Under the pieces are notes generated by a model that was not told where the DNA came from, ran no database searches, and saw nothing but the letters and a program-made list of their open reading frames with translations. Of a stretch of 43,145 nucleotides of DNA, positions 1 to 9,825 are shown in pieces. Positions within the stretch are counted from its first letter, which is position 1; each line of letters opens with the position of its first letter. The stretch is from Bacteroidota bacterium. GTDB taxonomy: Bacteria; Bacteroidota; Bacteroidia; Bacteroidales; SZUA-534. Location of the stretch: the NCBI GenBank assembly GCA_003250355.1, contig QKGS01000013.1, positions 1 to 43,145 of the forward strand, written 5' to 3'. The translations under genes were made by a program, and so were the position numbers.

Positions 1-1
1 T

Positions 2-115
2 CCGGTAGTACCCAAAGGGCAAGCAAGAATAAGGGTTCAGCTGTCGGCAGAGCATACAATGGCTCATTTACAGAAAGCAGTACAGGCCTTTTGCGAGGTT
101 AGGGAGAATTTGTGA
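2..115 (+). CDS. kbl: Glycine C-acetyltransferase (2-amino-3-ketobutyrate CoA ligase), 3' end only
   Basis: Only the last 37 codons are in the window, ending at TGA 113-115. They begin PVVPKGQARIRVQLSAEHT and continue into a helix with the pattern HLQKAVQAF, which matches the C-terminal end of Kbl, where PVVPKGQARIR is highly conserved. Kbl is a PLP enzyme of the alpha-oxoamine synthase family that cleaves 2-amino-3-ketobutyrate with CoA to glycine and acetyl-CoA in threonine breakdown. The catalytic part lies outside the window, so the call rests on this tail alone. A related alpha-oxoamine synthase is the main alternative. Confidence 0.8.
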   Translation, partial: PVVPKGQARIRVQLSAEHTMAHLQKAVQAFCEVRENL

Positions 116-277
116 ATAATGAATAAATAATTACCTGAAATAATTAGTATTAAGCTTTGCAACAAAAGATATTTGCGAAACAAAATATATAATTTACACC
201 TGATATATAAACAATTAACAGCCTATTTTCGTATAAATAATAAAGTGTTTTTTCATTAATATACCGCTATTATTTTT

Positions 278-1285
278 ATGAAAAACGTATTGTTAACAAT
301 ATTATTTATAAGTCTTTCATTAAATATTAATGCCGCATTAATACGTTCTATTGGCAGCGGTTGGTGGAATTTACCTACAACATGGGATTTGGGAAGGACT
401 CCACAGGATGGAGACCAAATTGTAATAGAATCGGGACACGATGTTAATATAATATCAAATGTAGAAATTGAAGTAAATGGCAATATGCTAATGGGTGATG
501 GTATTTTATCGGGTAGATTATTGTTAGATACTCAATCATCAATAGTTGTAATGCCCGGAGGGAGTATAGCAAGCGATTCGTGGAGAGGAAATTTAAGGAT
601 TGTAATATCGGATAATCCATTTGCAAATCCGCCAAATACCGATTGGGATACTAATCAGGAGTGGGCAGCCGGTGATGCTCCAATTACCGGACCTGCAACA
701 GTTACCGACGATAATATTTCAGGAAGCTTGCCACCGGGGTATTGGCCATTGCCGGTTGAGTTTATTAGCTTTTCGGCAGTTCAGGTTAATGAACAAATAA
801 AACTGGAATGGCAAACTGCAACTGAAGAAAATAATGATTTTTTTACTGTCGAATATTCGCTAAATGGAATTGATTTCAATGAAGTTGCAAATGAAAAAGG
901 TGCAGGTAATTCTCAAGTTGTAAATACATACCATTATTATTACATACCAAAACTATCGGGAATTTATTATTACAGGATAAAACAAACCGATTATAATGGA
1001 GACTTTTCATACAGTGAAATAATATCAGTTAATTACAATGCAGATTATAGCAAAGATTGTGATATAAAGCTTGAAGGCAATGAAATCATAATTGATTACG
1101 GCTATTTTAATGCAATTGTGTATTTAAAAATATACAATAATTCAGGAAATATTTTAGTGGATAAAATATTTAACAAAACCTCGCGTATAAGACACAATAT
1201 TAGCAGCTTGCCAAATGGCGTTATGATTATTGTAACAGGAAATAGTTTAGGCTATAAAAAAACTTCAAAATTTTTTATTGAATAG
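278..1285 (+). CDS. Secreted beta-rich protein with T9SS-like C-terminal domain
   Basis: 335 aa with an N-terminal signal peptide (MKNVLLTILFISLSLNINAA). Residues 25-60 have a W-x-x-x-TWDLGRTPQDGDQIVI pattern like the start of G8-type beta-helix domains in Bacteroidota surface proteins. From about residue 160 a linker with LPVEFISF leads into a fibronectin-like segment (LEWQTATEENNDFFTVE, YYRIKQTDYNGDFSYS) commonly found just before T9SS sorting domains. The last ~75 residues end in LPNGVMIIV and a lysine-containing tail, resembling a diverged type A sorting domain without the usual YPNP motif. It probably crosses the outer membrane by T9SS and stays at the surface. No enzymatic motif is visible. 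The gene at 1463 has the same layout and is likely a paralogue. Confidence 0.75.
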   Translation: MKNVLLTILFISLSLNINAALIRSIGSGWWNLPTTWDLGRTPQDGDQIVIESGHDVNIISNVEIEVNGNMLMGDGILSGRLLLDTQSSIVVMPGGSIASDSWRGNLRIVISDNPFANPPNTDWDTNQEWAAGDAPITGPATVTDDNISGSLPPGYWPLPVEFISFSAVQVNEQIKLEWQTATEENNDFFTVEYSLNGIDFNEVANEKGAGNSQVVNTYHYYYIPKLSGIYYYRIKQTDYNGDFSYSEIISVNYNADYSKDCDIKLEGNEIIIDYGYFNAIVYLKIYNNSGNILVDKIFNKTSRIRHNISSLPNGVMIIVTGNSLGYKKTSKFFIE

Positions 1286-1390
1286 AATTTGTGATTTTAA
1301 ACACAAAACTAATATTTTGACTTAACTATAATCAATTATACTTTTAAAAGTCTTTAATACGTTATATAATTATTTCACGTATAAAAATGA

Positions 1391-1398
1391 TATATTTG
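1391..1398 (+). promoter_or_regulatory. Candidate -7 box (TATATTTG) for the gene at 1463
   Basis: TATATTTG fits the Bacteroidota -7 consensus TAnnTTTG exactly and lies 64 bases before the ATG at 1463. No clear TTTG -33 box is seen at the ideal spacing; TATTTC at 1371-1376 is the nearest candidate. It suggests that the second secreted-protein gene has its own transcript start near 1404. Confidence 0.4.
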
Positions 1399-1462
1399 TC
1401 AAATGATTATAACAAATTGTATCTTCACTCGTATTAAGACATAGAATTTAATATCAATTAAA

Positions 1463-2980
1463 ATGAAAAAGAATATACTTATATTAGTGTTACTGGTTCC
1501 ATTTTTTGCATATAATGCAAATATTTCAACCAGTGGTTTGTCGACCAATTGGTTCGATCCTGCAGCCTGGGCCGGAGGTGTAGTTCCCGGAGTTGGTGAT
1601 AATGCTCGCATATACCATAACATAAACCTAAATATGACTGGCAATGTAACTGTTGGCGGCATTTTGTTTAGTTGGCCTTCATCGCCGGCCACATTAACTG
1701 TTACAACAACAAATCCGGCATACGTATTTACAGTATTAGGAACTACTACAATAAAAGGGACTAACGGAACTTTTGTGATAGATGATAATGTGAATTTAGT
1801 TACCAATGCAATAAATAATAATCAGGGGAATTTTGTTATTAATGATAATGCTTCGGTAACAGTTACAAATGATGTTAGTTTAGCAACCCCTCAAACATTT
1901 ACAGTTGGCGATAATTCAACGGTAACAATAGGAACCGACATAACTTCGTCGGGAGGAACAATTGACATAGGCACTGGTAGTACTATAACTGTTGGCGACG
2001 ATTTTAATTTTGCAGGTTCGGGCACCACAGTAAATATTGGAGCAGGCAGCTTGTTCGATGTAGCCGATGCAATGTCAGTAACCGGAGGTGTAAACATATT
2101 GAATATATCTGGAGCTTTTGAAGCGCAGAGCTTATCGGCAAGTGGAGGAAGTCAGGAGATTAATATTTTGAGTGGAGGCTCGTTTACCATCTATGATAAT
2201 GTTACTTTTTCCGGTAGTGCCGGGTTTGATATTTCAAATGCTGGATTGTTTGATATAGGAGGAGATATGTCTATGGTAGGAGGAACATCGGGTACTGTTG
2301 ATGGAGTGTTAGATGTTACCGGAAACTTAAACTTAAACAATGGAGTAACTATTACAGGTACAGGTAGTGTAACAGCAGGAAGCTATACCGGTGGTGGAAC
2401 TATTTTTGGCCAAACTGCAAGTTCAATATCTGGAGGATCTACATTATTGCCCATAGAGCTAACTTTTTTTAATGTAAATATCAAAGACGGAAAAGTTAAT
2501 ATTGTATGGCAAACAGCTTCGGAAGAGAGCAACGACTATTTTACAATAGAACGATCAGTAAATGGAATTAATTTCGAGCCAATAGCAAAAGTTGTAGGTT
2601 CAGGTAATTCATCGCAGGCGCTTAATTATAAATACATTGATAATAATCCTCTATCGGGTGTTGCATACTACCGTTTACGTCAGACTGATTACAGCGGTGT
2701 TTCAGAGGTGTTTAATATTGTATCGGTAAATAATAATAATGCTAGCACTGAAGCTAAGATGGAAATACAGACTGAAGGTGTTTTAGTTGAACTGGGAGCA
2801 GAGTACGATAATATTTCAGTAGTAGCATATAATATTATTGGGAATGTAGTTTTTTCAAACTTAATTACAGAAAAAGCAACTAGTGTGTTTGTGAATAAAG
2901 GTAGTTTACCATCGGGAATGGTTATTCTGAAAATTCAGAATGGCTCAGGGCTCAAATACACCGGAAAGGTGAGCTTGTAA
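1463..2980 (+). CDS. Secreted beta-solenoid-like repeat protein with T9SS-like C-terminal domain
   Basis: 505 aa with a signal peptide (about residues 1-20) and a W-F-D-P-A-A-W-x-GGVVPGVGDNARI start like its neighbour at 278. Residues ~100-320 are a run of imperfect repeats of about 22-25 residues rich in G, S, T, N and V (for example TVGDNSTVTIGTDI and TVNIGAGSLFDVADAM), the pattern expected of a right-handed beta-solenoid. LPIELTFFNV then opens the same fibronectin-like linker (VWQTASEESNDYFTIERS, YYRLRQTDYSG), followed by a C-terminal beta-sandwich ending in LPSGMVILKI. This fits a T9SS-exported surface protein or adhesin, and no catalytic motif is evident. The function is unknown. A hairpin terminator follows at 3036-3080. 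Confidence 0.78.
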   Translation: MKKNILILVLLVPFFAYNANISTSGLSTNWFDPAAWAGGVVPGVGDNARIYHNINLNMTGNVTVGGILFSWPSSPATLTVTTTNPAYVFTVLGTTTIKGTNGTFVIDDNVNLVTNAINNNQGNFVINDNASVTVTNDVSLATPQTFTVGDNSTVTIGTDITSSGGTIDIGTGSTITVGDDFNFAGSGTTVNIGAGSLFDVADAMSVTGGVNILNISGAFEAQSLSASGGSQEINILSGGSFTIYDNVTFSGSAGFDISNAGLFDIGGDMSMVGGTSGTVDGVLDVTGNLNLNNGVTITGTGSVTAGSYTGGGTIFGQTASSISGGSTLLPIELTFFNVNIKDGKVNIVWQTASEESNDYFTIERSVNGINFEPIAKVVGSGNSSQALNYKYIDNNPLSGVAYYRLRQTDYSGVSEVFNIVSVNNNNASTEAKMEIQTEGVLVELGAEYDNISVVAYNIIGNVVFSNLITEKATSVFVNKGSLPSGMVILKIQNGSGLKYTGKVSL

Positions 2981-3035
2981 TCACTTTTACACAACAACAA
3001 TATTCTTTACGGCATAATTGATAATCGGATAAAGA

Positions 3036-3080
3036 GGGGGGTAGATTGTAGCAAAGTAGCAATCTATCCCCTTTCTATTT
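3036..3080 (+). terminator. Rho-independent terminator after the secreted-protein genes
   Basis: The stem GGGGTAGATTG (3038-3048) pairs with CAATCTATCCCC (3060-3071) with one bulged base, around an 11-base loop, followed by the T-rich run CTTTCTATTTT. It ends transcription from the gene at 1463. Confidence 0.75.
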
Positions 3081-3247
3081 TAAATACATTAACACATTGG
3101 CCATACATAACTTCACAAGGAGTCCAGTATTCACAAACCTAGTCGTTAATAAAAAACAGAAAATGACAATATTAAACAACAATTTATCAAAATTATTACA
3201 TTAAAACTCTATTTTAATTATTTTAGTGCTGTTAAAATTTTATTATT

Positions 3248-3862
3248 ATGCATATTGCTGTTGCCGGAAATATTGGATCGGGAAAAACAACGTTAACTAA
3301 GTTGTTGTCAAAAAATTACAATTGGGAGCCTAACTACGAAGACATTGACGATAATCCGTATTTGAACGATTTTTACAACGATATGCAACGTTGGTCGTTT
3401 AACTTGCAGATGTTTTTCTTAAACAGCCGATACAGTCAGATACTGAAAATACGAAAATCGGGCAAAACAGTTATTCAAGACAGAACCATATATGAAGATG
3501 CTCACATATTTGCCCCTAACTTGCACTCAATGGGTTTAATGAGCAAAAGAGATTTTGACAATTACTTCTCTTTATATGAATTAATGAATTCTTTAATTCA
3601 ACCACCCGACTTATTAATATATCTTCGCGCATCAGTACCTACACTTGTAAGCCAAATACAAAAACGAGGTCGCGATTATGAAAATTCTATCAGGCTCGAC
3701 TATTTAAAGAGGCTAAACGAACGATACGAAGCATGGATATCGGGGTACAAACTTGGCAAATTGCTGATTATTGAAACCGATGACCTTAACTTTCAAGAAA
3801 ATCCGGAAGATTTAAGAAATATAATTAACAAAATTGACGCTAATATTAACGGACTTTTTTAA
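3248..3862 (+). CDS. Deoxynucleoside kinase (deoxyadenosine/deoxyguanosine kinase family)
   Basis: 204 aa, the usual size for bacterial dNK enzymes, which phosphorylate deoxynucleosides with ATP in nucleotide salvage. The P-loop GNIGSGKTT is at residues 7-15. DNPYLNDFYNDMQRWSFNLQ is the conserved substrate-pocket segment, DRTIYED supplies the DR(S/T) catalytic arginine motif, and QKRGRDYE is the lid that closes on ATP. Substrate preference (dA/dG versus pyrimidines) cannot be settled from the sequence; the family's Bacteroidota members are usually annotated as purine deoxynucleoside kinases. The gene ends 3 bases from the stop of the convergent gene at 3866-8755. Confidence 0.9.
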   Translation: MHIAVAGNIGSGKTTLTKLLSKNYNWEPNYEDIDDNPYLNDFYNDMQRWSFNLQMFFLNSRYSQILKIRKSGKTVIQDRTIYEDAHIFAPNLHSMGLMSKRDFDNYFSLYELMNSLIQPPDLLIYLRASVPTLVSQIQKRGRDYENSIRLDYLKRLNERYEAWISGYKLGKLLIIETDDLNFQENPEDLRNIINKIDANINGLF

Positions 3863-3865
3863 TAA

Positions 3866-6800
3866 CTACCGCAATAAATACATTTTTCCAAATCCATTTT
3901 TAAAATATTGCTCTGTTCCTGTATTTCTTATTTTTAGTTGCTTACCGTTGAGTTTTGCATAAAAACGGTAAAAATAGACTCCGTTTGCTATTAAATCACC
4001 AAAATTATCACGCCCATCCCAGGCGTATTGAGTTACATTTTTACCAATATTAATCGGACCCAAATCTTCAAGATAAATTGATTTTATAACCTTTCCTGTT
4101 ACAGTTATTATGTCTATCCGCATTTCGTCGGGTATTTCAGAACCGGTAAGTTCAAAAACAAAACGGGTTGATGTACTGAAAGGATTAGGATAGTTAAATA
4201 CATTTGTAATAGTGCTTTCATTTATTACCTCAAAAGAGATGTGATAATCATTTAATCCCGATTCATTTCCATTATTGTCAACAGCCTGAACTCTAAGCTC
4301 ATATATGCCATCTTCAGGAAACTTCGCCGACAATATAAGTTGCGCCCTGTTCTTAGGCAATTGCGCAGGTATAAATGTTACGCTAGGATTACCATTTAGC
4401 TCAACTTTCTGTTCTATTCCCGTATTATGCGATTTTAAATAAACTGAGAACAAGCTGGTATCATTAAGCGGAATATATTGATTTTCATCTTTTAGTTGAA
4501 TCAATATATCGGGTTCGGCCGATACAATATCGCCGTCCATTATATGTAAGCCGTCAAAAGTTACATCGAGCAAGGGGTTTGTGTTGTCAAGCTCAACAAG
4601 AAAACGGCGATGAATTTGATTATTGTAAGTATTTTGCTCAAGAAATGCACTTTTGGTAATTTCATTTTGTCCCAATGAATTTAGTTGAACCACTATTGTA
4701 TTATTATTGCGCAAAGTACCGGTTTCCCAGTATACCGAATCAAATGAAAATTCTCCGATATTCAATGGTGGCAACATTTTTGTTTTAAGTGACGATGTGT
4801 TATTTTGATTGTCGATAAGCCAGTAATTAATGGAAATAGAGTCTGATGCTTTATAACTTATATTTTCATAAGCAACATAAAAATGCCCTTGGTCGCCTTG
4901 TGTTAAAGTATCGGAATAAAATTCACCCCCTCGCATTGGGTTTATTGCAATATCTGAAGTAGGTGTAAATGTTACCCTCCATTTTTTCAGCTGATTTGGT
5001 ATGGTTGTAACCGGATTATACGTTTCATAGCGAAGCTTTAAATAAGGATACTTGGCAGCTGATAACGAGCTTATATCAACAGGAGCATTGCGTAAGGTGT
5101 CGGCCAATAAGGTTTCATTGCCGCTATTGTCAATTGCATAAATAAGAGCGTGTGAATATTCGCCCGGAACAGTACTTTTATTATCCGATAATGATACTTG
5201 ATTCCATTCGGTTGCCGGTCCTATTTTTGCTGTTGTAATAAACCCGCTTGTAAAATTCGCTTGCAGATATATTTCAAAGCTTAATGGCTCTGTTGCTATT
5301 GCTGTCCGTTCATATATAAAGTTAGAATCACCCTTTTTGAACAGCATAATATATGCATCGCCATTATTTTGCAATCGAACTCTTGAATTAGGATACCAAT
5401 CTTCAAATCCTCTCCAGTTATCTTCGCCCCAACTCTCATAATTACCATTTCCTGCGTTATATATCAACACATAGTTGCCTTCATCTACCTGGTTATTTAC
5501 AAAATTTATTAATGCACTAATACCGGTAGCTGAGTTTGCAAAACAGTAATACAGGTCGGTTCTGCTGCGACTACTGCATTTCGGGTAATTTACATGCCCA
5601 TAATTACCCCTATCCGACTCCCACGGAACTAAGGTTGTAGAATCTATTATAGCCACTATCATTCGGTTAGTATTACATGAACCAAAGTCGCCGGCTTTGT
5701 CTATGTCGTAAGCTACATCGTAATACGATGCCAACGCCCCTGTTCCAAATGTATGTACGGTAAGTTTTTTAGGGCTGGTTTCAAATTCGGTTTTTCCTGT
5801 TGTGTTATTGTACTTAATGTTTTGTAATACATTATCTTTTATTTGTCCTATGCCTGTTTGTTGCCACCCCTCATCTACATTATCTATCGAAAATGAGCTT
5901 TGCGACCATACTGTTTCTGCAGAAACTTTTGATGTACGCCAATAATATGTTTTGTCTGCTTCAAAATTAATTGCCGGATTCCAACTAACAATACCTCCGC
6001 TATGTGTAAACTCATTACTTATTTTTGCCGAACTGCTAAACAAATATGAAGTATCTATCTCAAATACACTTATCTGCTCCTGAGCAAATGGGTCGCCTGT
6101 TGCTATTTTCAATGTTGGGTTCTGAATATTAATAAGACTGTATTTATAAGGAACTACCGGAAATATATTGGTCGAGGTAATATATGTTACTACCGAGACC
6201 GAATTGTTCGACTCGTTAAGCTCATTTACTTCATTGTACGAATCGAGCTGAATGCTAAATGTATTTATTCCTAACCCCTTAAACTTATCAATAGGTAATT
6301 TTATATTTATAGTTGTGGTATAATATAATTCGGGAACGGTAATAATAGTATCGTAAACAGTGCCATCGCCAAATATTCGGTTAATAGTAATAGTAAATGG
6401 CAATAATTGGGCTTTTGCTATATTTACCGGCTTAATTATCAGAGAAAAAGTATCGAGTTCGGTTGTTAATACCGATGGAGAAAAACTTATATTTTTAGGG
6501 TTTATTACAAAATCGGGCTTGGCAAAACTATTGAGTACTACACATGGGTCGCCATGAAGTGTAAACTGCTGTATGGTCGATTTATAATAACCCTCTGTTG
6601 ATATAGAAGCAAGTTCTTGCCTGCTTTTGCTTATTATTTTTCCAATTGGTTCTCCGTAACTGCTATTGCATAAATTTTCAAACAAATCACTAGAGAAGGT
6701 GTTCAAAAAATGAGCTATCCCTTCATAAACCATTGCCAAAAAACCAATAGAACCTCTTTCTGGTATTAACACCCATTTTTCACTCTGACTGCTTTGGTAT

Positions 6801-8755
6801 GGTAAAAATATATCGCCGGAGTAACACGAATTGGCTAGCAACAATGGATATCTCCCAAAATTTTTGTACGCATCGGGCTCGTCTATATTTTGGTCAAAAC
6901 CGTTTGCATTACCATGTCCGAAAAAGGTAATCATCGACACACCGTTATTTATTAAATTATCTATACTATCGGTTTTTGAAATAGTGATAGGATCGGAGCT
7001 TTTCTTTAAAAATGTAGAAACATATCCACCGAAATATGAATTTTCAAAAGTGTTTTCATACCCTTTTAAATACTTTTCAAACAAATATTGCTCCTGTGCA
7101 GTTATTCCTCCTCCAAAATGTATTGCATGCTTCATCCACTCCTGAGCCGGGTTTAGCTCAAAAGCCTGCACTTTTGCCAAATAATCGGCCACCTGCTTAT
7201 TGGAGTTTGCCGAAAGTCGTCCGGTTGGTATCGATGGTGTTATCCCACTACTCTGAATATTCGACGACAATAACACATCGGTAGCCGGATGCCCCATTGG
7301 TGGTACAAGATTATTATTATACGCTGTGCTGTTAAATCTGCATTGGTGAGCTGCAACACCCTTACCTATTATAAAAAGGTACTCAGGCTTGATAATCCAT
7401 TTGTCCTGAATGTAATTCAAAAAATTACGTATTGCAAGCGGATGCTTTGGTATACCATAGCCAAACTGGGTATATAACTCTTCAACATTTACCAACACGG
7501 CATTTCTGTAAAGGGCATAGTTTTGAGCCTGCTCCCAAAGATTTGGATGACTTATAATTACAACCTTACCTGACAAAGCCGCATAATTTGTAATAGTAGC
7601 TTTCTTTATTTCGGGTACTTTCAAAACAGATGTACTGTTTACTGCATACAATTCCGAATTAATCGACGATGCTTTAATAAGAGCTCTGTATGTTCCTCCG
7701 GAATTTTGCATTAGTATCCTTTGCATTCCGGTATTATCGAAAATATAAGCCTCAGAACTTCCGTTAAATGCCGTTATTTCTACAAGACTGGTTGTGGTAT
7801 TAGCCGGTATAGCAAATTTTTGCTCCTCCTTATTGGAAAATGCAAGATACGATGGGTATTTAATACTTATGTACGAAAGTTCTGCATATGATGTTTTTGT
7901 ATCTTTAATAGGGTAACTACTTAACGTAAACTGGTTATTTGCCGACAATGCATTTGCGCTAATTATTTTCTTAAATTTTATACCCCGCTTATCGTTGAAT
8001 ATTGTATCGGCATTTATCTGTGGGCCGCTAATATTTATAAAATAATCGCCACTTGAAATAGATGCAAAAGCAAGCGCCACCTCTGCGCTACCTCCTGCGG
8101 CATAGTAATTTGGTGTTCCTATTGTTTTTATAACTGAACCGTTTATTTCCAAACGCTTTGAATCGAAAAAGCCCTCTCCGGTATTGTATTCGCATTCAAC
8201 AGGTTCCGGGCCTGCACGATATTGTCCCGCATTAGCATTTATATATTGCTGAACAGTATCGATATAACAAAATAAAATAGGGCTATAACCCGAAAAATTC
8301 TGATTATTTATGTTTTGATATCGTAAATTATCGAACCTATTATTCCATGTTAAAAATACAGCAGCTGTATCATTTATCATACTAAAATGGGGGTTCAGCT
8401 GGTTTTCGGGGTTGTCATACATTCCTACATCGAACCAACCATTGTTTTTTTCAGCATAAAATTCAATGTATTCCAGGTTTTCAGCATTTACATAATGTAT
8501 GTAACAGGGTATCTCTTTTCCGTTTCTGAATAATTGTATGTTTTGCGGACTGGTAATATTGGCAAATGATACTCCTGCCTGCTCAAGTTCGCTTTTACTC
8601 ACACGGTATATACCGGTTTTAGGTGTACTTAACCTATAATATGTTTGAGCCTGATTTATCCATTCGTTATGGTATGTTTGGGCTTGCACTGTTGTAAATA
8701 ACAGTGAAGCTAACATACATATAGCAGTAGTGTATTTTAGAAATGTTTTTGTCAT
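3866..8755 (-). CDS. porU2: Large gingipain-fold (C25) cysteine peptidase, probable T9SS sortase-like PorU2
   Basis: 1629 aa with a signal peptide cleaved near TTVQAQ. The N-terminal third carries beta-domains typical of PorU-type proteins (YYRLSTPKTGIYRVSKSEL, YIEFYAEKNNGWFD). The C25 catalytic core spans roughly residues 400-760, with the dyad His614 in FFGHGNANGFD and Cys644 in LLANSCYSGD. Several Ig/CARDB-like beta-domains follow, and the last ~90 residues (FNYPNPFSTSTRFVFEL, WDGRDNFGDLIANGVYFYRF) form a FlgD-like or T9SS-type C-terminal domain. Known PorU is the T9SS sortase that removes cargo C-terminal domains and attaches the protein to A-LPS, and is generally about 1100-1300 aa. The extra length and the partner at 8752 favour the PorU2 variant. 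The ATG overlaps the stop of the upstream porV-like gene (ATGA), so translation is probably coupled. The sortase role is inferred from family and context. Confidence 0.75.
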   Translation of the reverse strand: MTKTFLKYTTAICMLASLLFTTVQAQTYHNEWINQAQTYYRLSTPKTGIYRVSKSELEQAGVSFANITSPQNIQLFRNGKEIPCYIHYVNAENLEYIEFYAEKNNGWFDVGMYDNPENQLNPHFSMINDTAAVFLTWNNRFDNLRYQNINNQNFSGYSPILFCYIDTVQQYINANAGQYRAGPEPVECEYNTGEGFFDSKRLEINGSVIKTIGTPNYYAAGGSAEVALAFASISSGDYFINISGPQINADTIFNDKRGIKFKKIISANALSANNQFTLSSYPIKDTKTSYAELSYISIKYPSYLAFSNKEEQKFAIPANTTTSLVEITAFNGSSEAYIFDNTGMQRILMQNSGGTYRALIKASSINSELYAVNSTSVLKVPEIKKATITNYAALSGKVVIISHPNLWEQAQNYALYRNAVLVNVEELYTQFGYGIPKHPLAIRNFLNYIQDKWIIKPEYLFIIGKGVAAHQCRFNSTAYNNNLVPPMGHPATDVLLSSNIQSSGITPSIPTGRLSANSNKQVADYLAKVQAFELNPAQEWMKHAIHFGGGITAQEQYLFEKYLKGYENTFENSYFGGYVSTFLKKSSDPITISKTDSIDNLINNGVSMITFFGHGNANGFDQNIDEPDAYKNFGRYPLLLANSCYSGDIFLPYQSSQSEKWVLIPERGSIGFLAMVYEGIAHFLNTFSSDLFENLCNSSYGEPIGKIISKSRQELASISTEGYYKSTIQQFTLHGDPCVVLNSFAKPDFVINPKNISFSPSVLTTELDTFSLIIKPVNIAKAQLLPFTITINRIFGDGTVYDTIITVPELYYTTTINIKLPIDKFKGLGINTFSIQLDSYNEVNELNESNNSVSVVTYITSTNIFPVVPYKYSLINIQNPTLKIATGDPFAQEQISVFEIDTSYLFSSSAKISNEFTHSGGIVSWNPAINFEADKTYYWRTSKVSAETVWSQSSFSIDNVDEGWQQTGIGQIKDNVLQNIKYNNTTGKTEFETSPKKLTVHTFGTGALASYYDVAYDIDKAGDFGSCNTNRMIVAIIDSTTLVPWESDRGNYGHVNYPKCSSRSRTDLYYCFANSATGISALINFVNNQVDEGNYVLIYNAGNGNYESWGEDNWRGFEDWYPNSRVRLQNNGDAYIMLFKKGDSNFIYERTAIATEPLSFEIYLQANFTSGFITTAKIGPATEWNQVSLSDNKSTVPGEYSHALIYAIDNSGNETLLADTLRNAPVDISSLSAAKYPYLKLRYETYNPVTTIPNQLKKWRVTFTPTSDIAINPMRGGEFYSDTLTQGDQGHFYVAYENISYKASDSISINYWLIDNQNNTSSLKTKMLPPLNIGEFSFDSVYWETGTLRNNNTIVVQLNSLGQNEITKSAFLEQNTYNNQIHRRFLVELDNTNPLLDVTFDGLHIMDGDIVSAEPDILIQLKDENQYIPLNDTSLFSVYLKSHNTGIEQKVELNGNPSVTFIPAQLPKNRAQLILSAKFPEDGIYELRVQAVDNNGNESGLNDYHISFEVINESTITNVFNYPNPFSTSTRFVFELTGSEIPDEMRIDIITVTGKVIKSIYLEDLGPINIGKNVTQYAWDGRDNFGDLIANGVYFYRFYAKLNGKQLKIRNTGTEQYFKNGFGKMYLLR

Positions 8756-9825
8756 TTTTTAATGTTTTGAACTGCAAAACTTAAACTGAATACGTGCGAA
8801 TATCCGGCTACAGAGACATTACCAATATCGGTAAGGGCATAGTCAATAGTTATTTGCTTTATTTTAAGTCCTAAACCGATATTTGGTTGTACAGTAGTAT
8901 ATTGCTCGCCTCTTTTTACCCCCGGTTCTTTCTGTATATTACCAATGCCGGCACGTAAAAAAACAATTTTCTTGTAATATGCTTCTATTCCCACGTGAGG
9001 GTCAATACTGAACGGATCGCCCTTTAGTAATACATTGCGCTTACCATCGGTAGTTATGTCAAAGTTCAATTCGCCGAGTACGCCAAATTTTTTGCCAATA
9101 GAATAATCATACGATGCCCCAAGTAACAGCCTTGGCAACATTACTTCACTGCCGTTATGCGGTATTGCATTTCCCGTAAGGATGTATATATCTTTTAACT
9201 CAGCAAGATTGTAATTCCATGAATTAAAAGTAGTTGTAGCATCGCGCAATACTGCTGCAAAATTCCACTGTTTGTAGGTGTATAACGCAGAAGCATCAAT
9301 ACCAAACCCCCACGACGATGCAAATTTACCCACTATGCGACGTATTATTTTTACATTACCCCCTATACTTAGCCCTTCAACAGGCATTGTGCGGGCATAA
9401 CTGAGGTAAAATGCATAGTCTGCCGCCGAAAATGAGCGTATCTTATCAAATTGAATATTGCCGTTTTCGTCAATTAATTTGCGGGTATCGGGTATGTCAT
9501 CAACAGCAAACCGTATAAGTGAAGCTCCAAAACTTGCCTTTTTATCTATCTTAAATGCTGTACCTATAAAATCGAATTTCGATAAGCCTGCAAAATATTC
9601 GGCGTGCATTAATCCAATATTCATGGGATTTATTTGTTGTGTCAGAGCCGCCGGATTCCAATATGTTGCCGATTCACCTTTTACTGAAGTTATGGTACTG
9701 TTTGCCATAGCAAACGATCTGGCACCAACACCTATTGACATAAATTCATTGGTATATTTATATGTTTGAGCACATATACTTATGGAAAATAGTAATATTG
9801 TTATTATAATTAAAAAACGATTCAT
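8752..9825 (-). CDS. porV2: PorV/PorQ-family outer-membrane beta-barrel protein, probable PorV2
   Basis: 357 aa with a signal peptide (MNRFLIIITILLFSISICAQ). The N-terminal signature FMSIGVGARSFAMANSTIT...ESATYWNPAALT is diagnostic of the PorV/PorQ (UPF0164, FadL-like) barrel family. The rest is alternating amphipathic strands ending in YSHVFSLSFAVQ, as expected of an outer-membrane barrel. PorV shuttles T9SS cargo from the translocon to the PorU sortase. Here the gene lies directly upstream of the C25-peptidase gene with a 4-base overlap, which argues for a dedicated PorU2-PorV2 complex. The core T9SS PorV would be expected elsewhere in the genome, but that cannot be checked here. Confidence 0.8.
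   Translation of the reverse strand: MNRFLIIITILLFSISICAQTYKYTNEFMSIGVGARSFAMANSTITSVKGESATYWNPAALTQQINPMNIGLMHAEYFAGLSKFDFIGTAFKIDKKASFGASLIRFAVDDIPDTRKLIDENGNIQFDKIRSFSAADYAFYLSYARTMPVEGLSIGGNVKIIRRIVGKFASSWGFGIDASALYTYKQWNFAAVLRDATTTFNSWNYNLAELKDIYILTGNAIPHNGSEVMLPRLLLGASYDYSIGKKFGVLGELNFDITTDGKRNVLLKGDPFSIDPHVGIEAYYKKIVFLRAGIGNIQKEPGVKRGEQYTTVQPNIGLGLKIKQITIDYALTDIGNVSVAGYSHVFSLSFAVQNIKK

Noticed and set aside
1288-1307. Terminator after the first secreted-protein gene
   Set aside because: TTTGTG/CACAAA is only a 6-base A/T-rich stem without a clear U-run.
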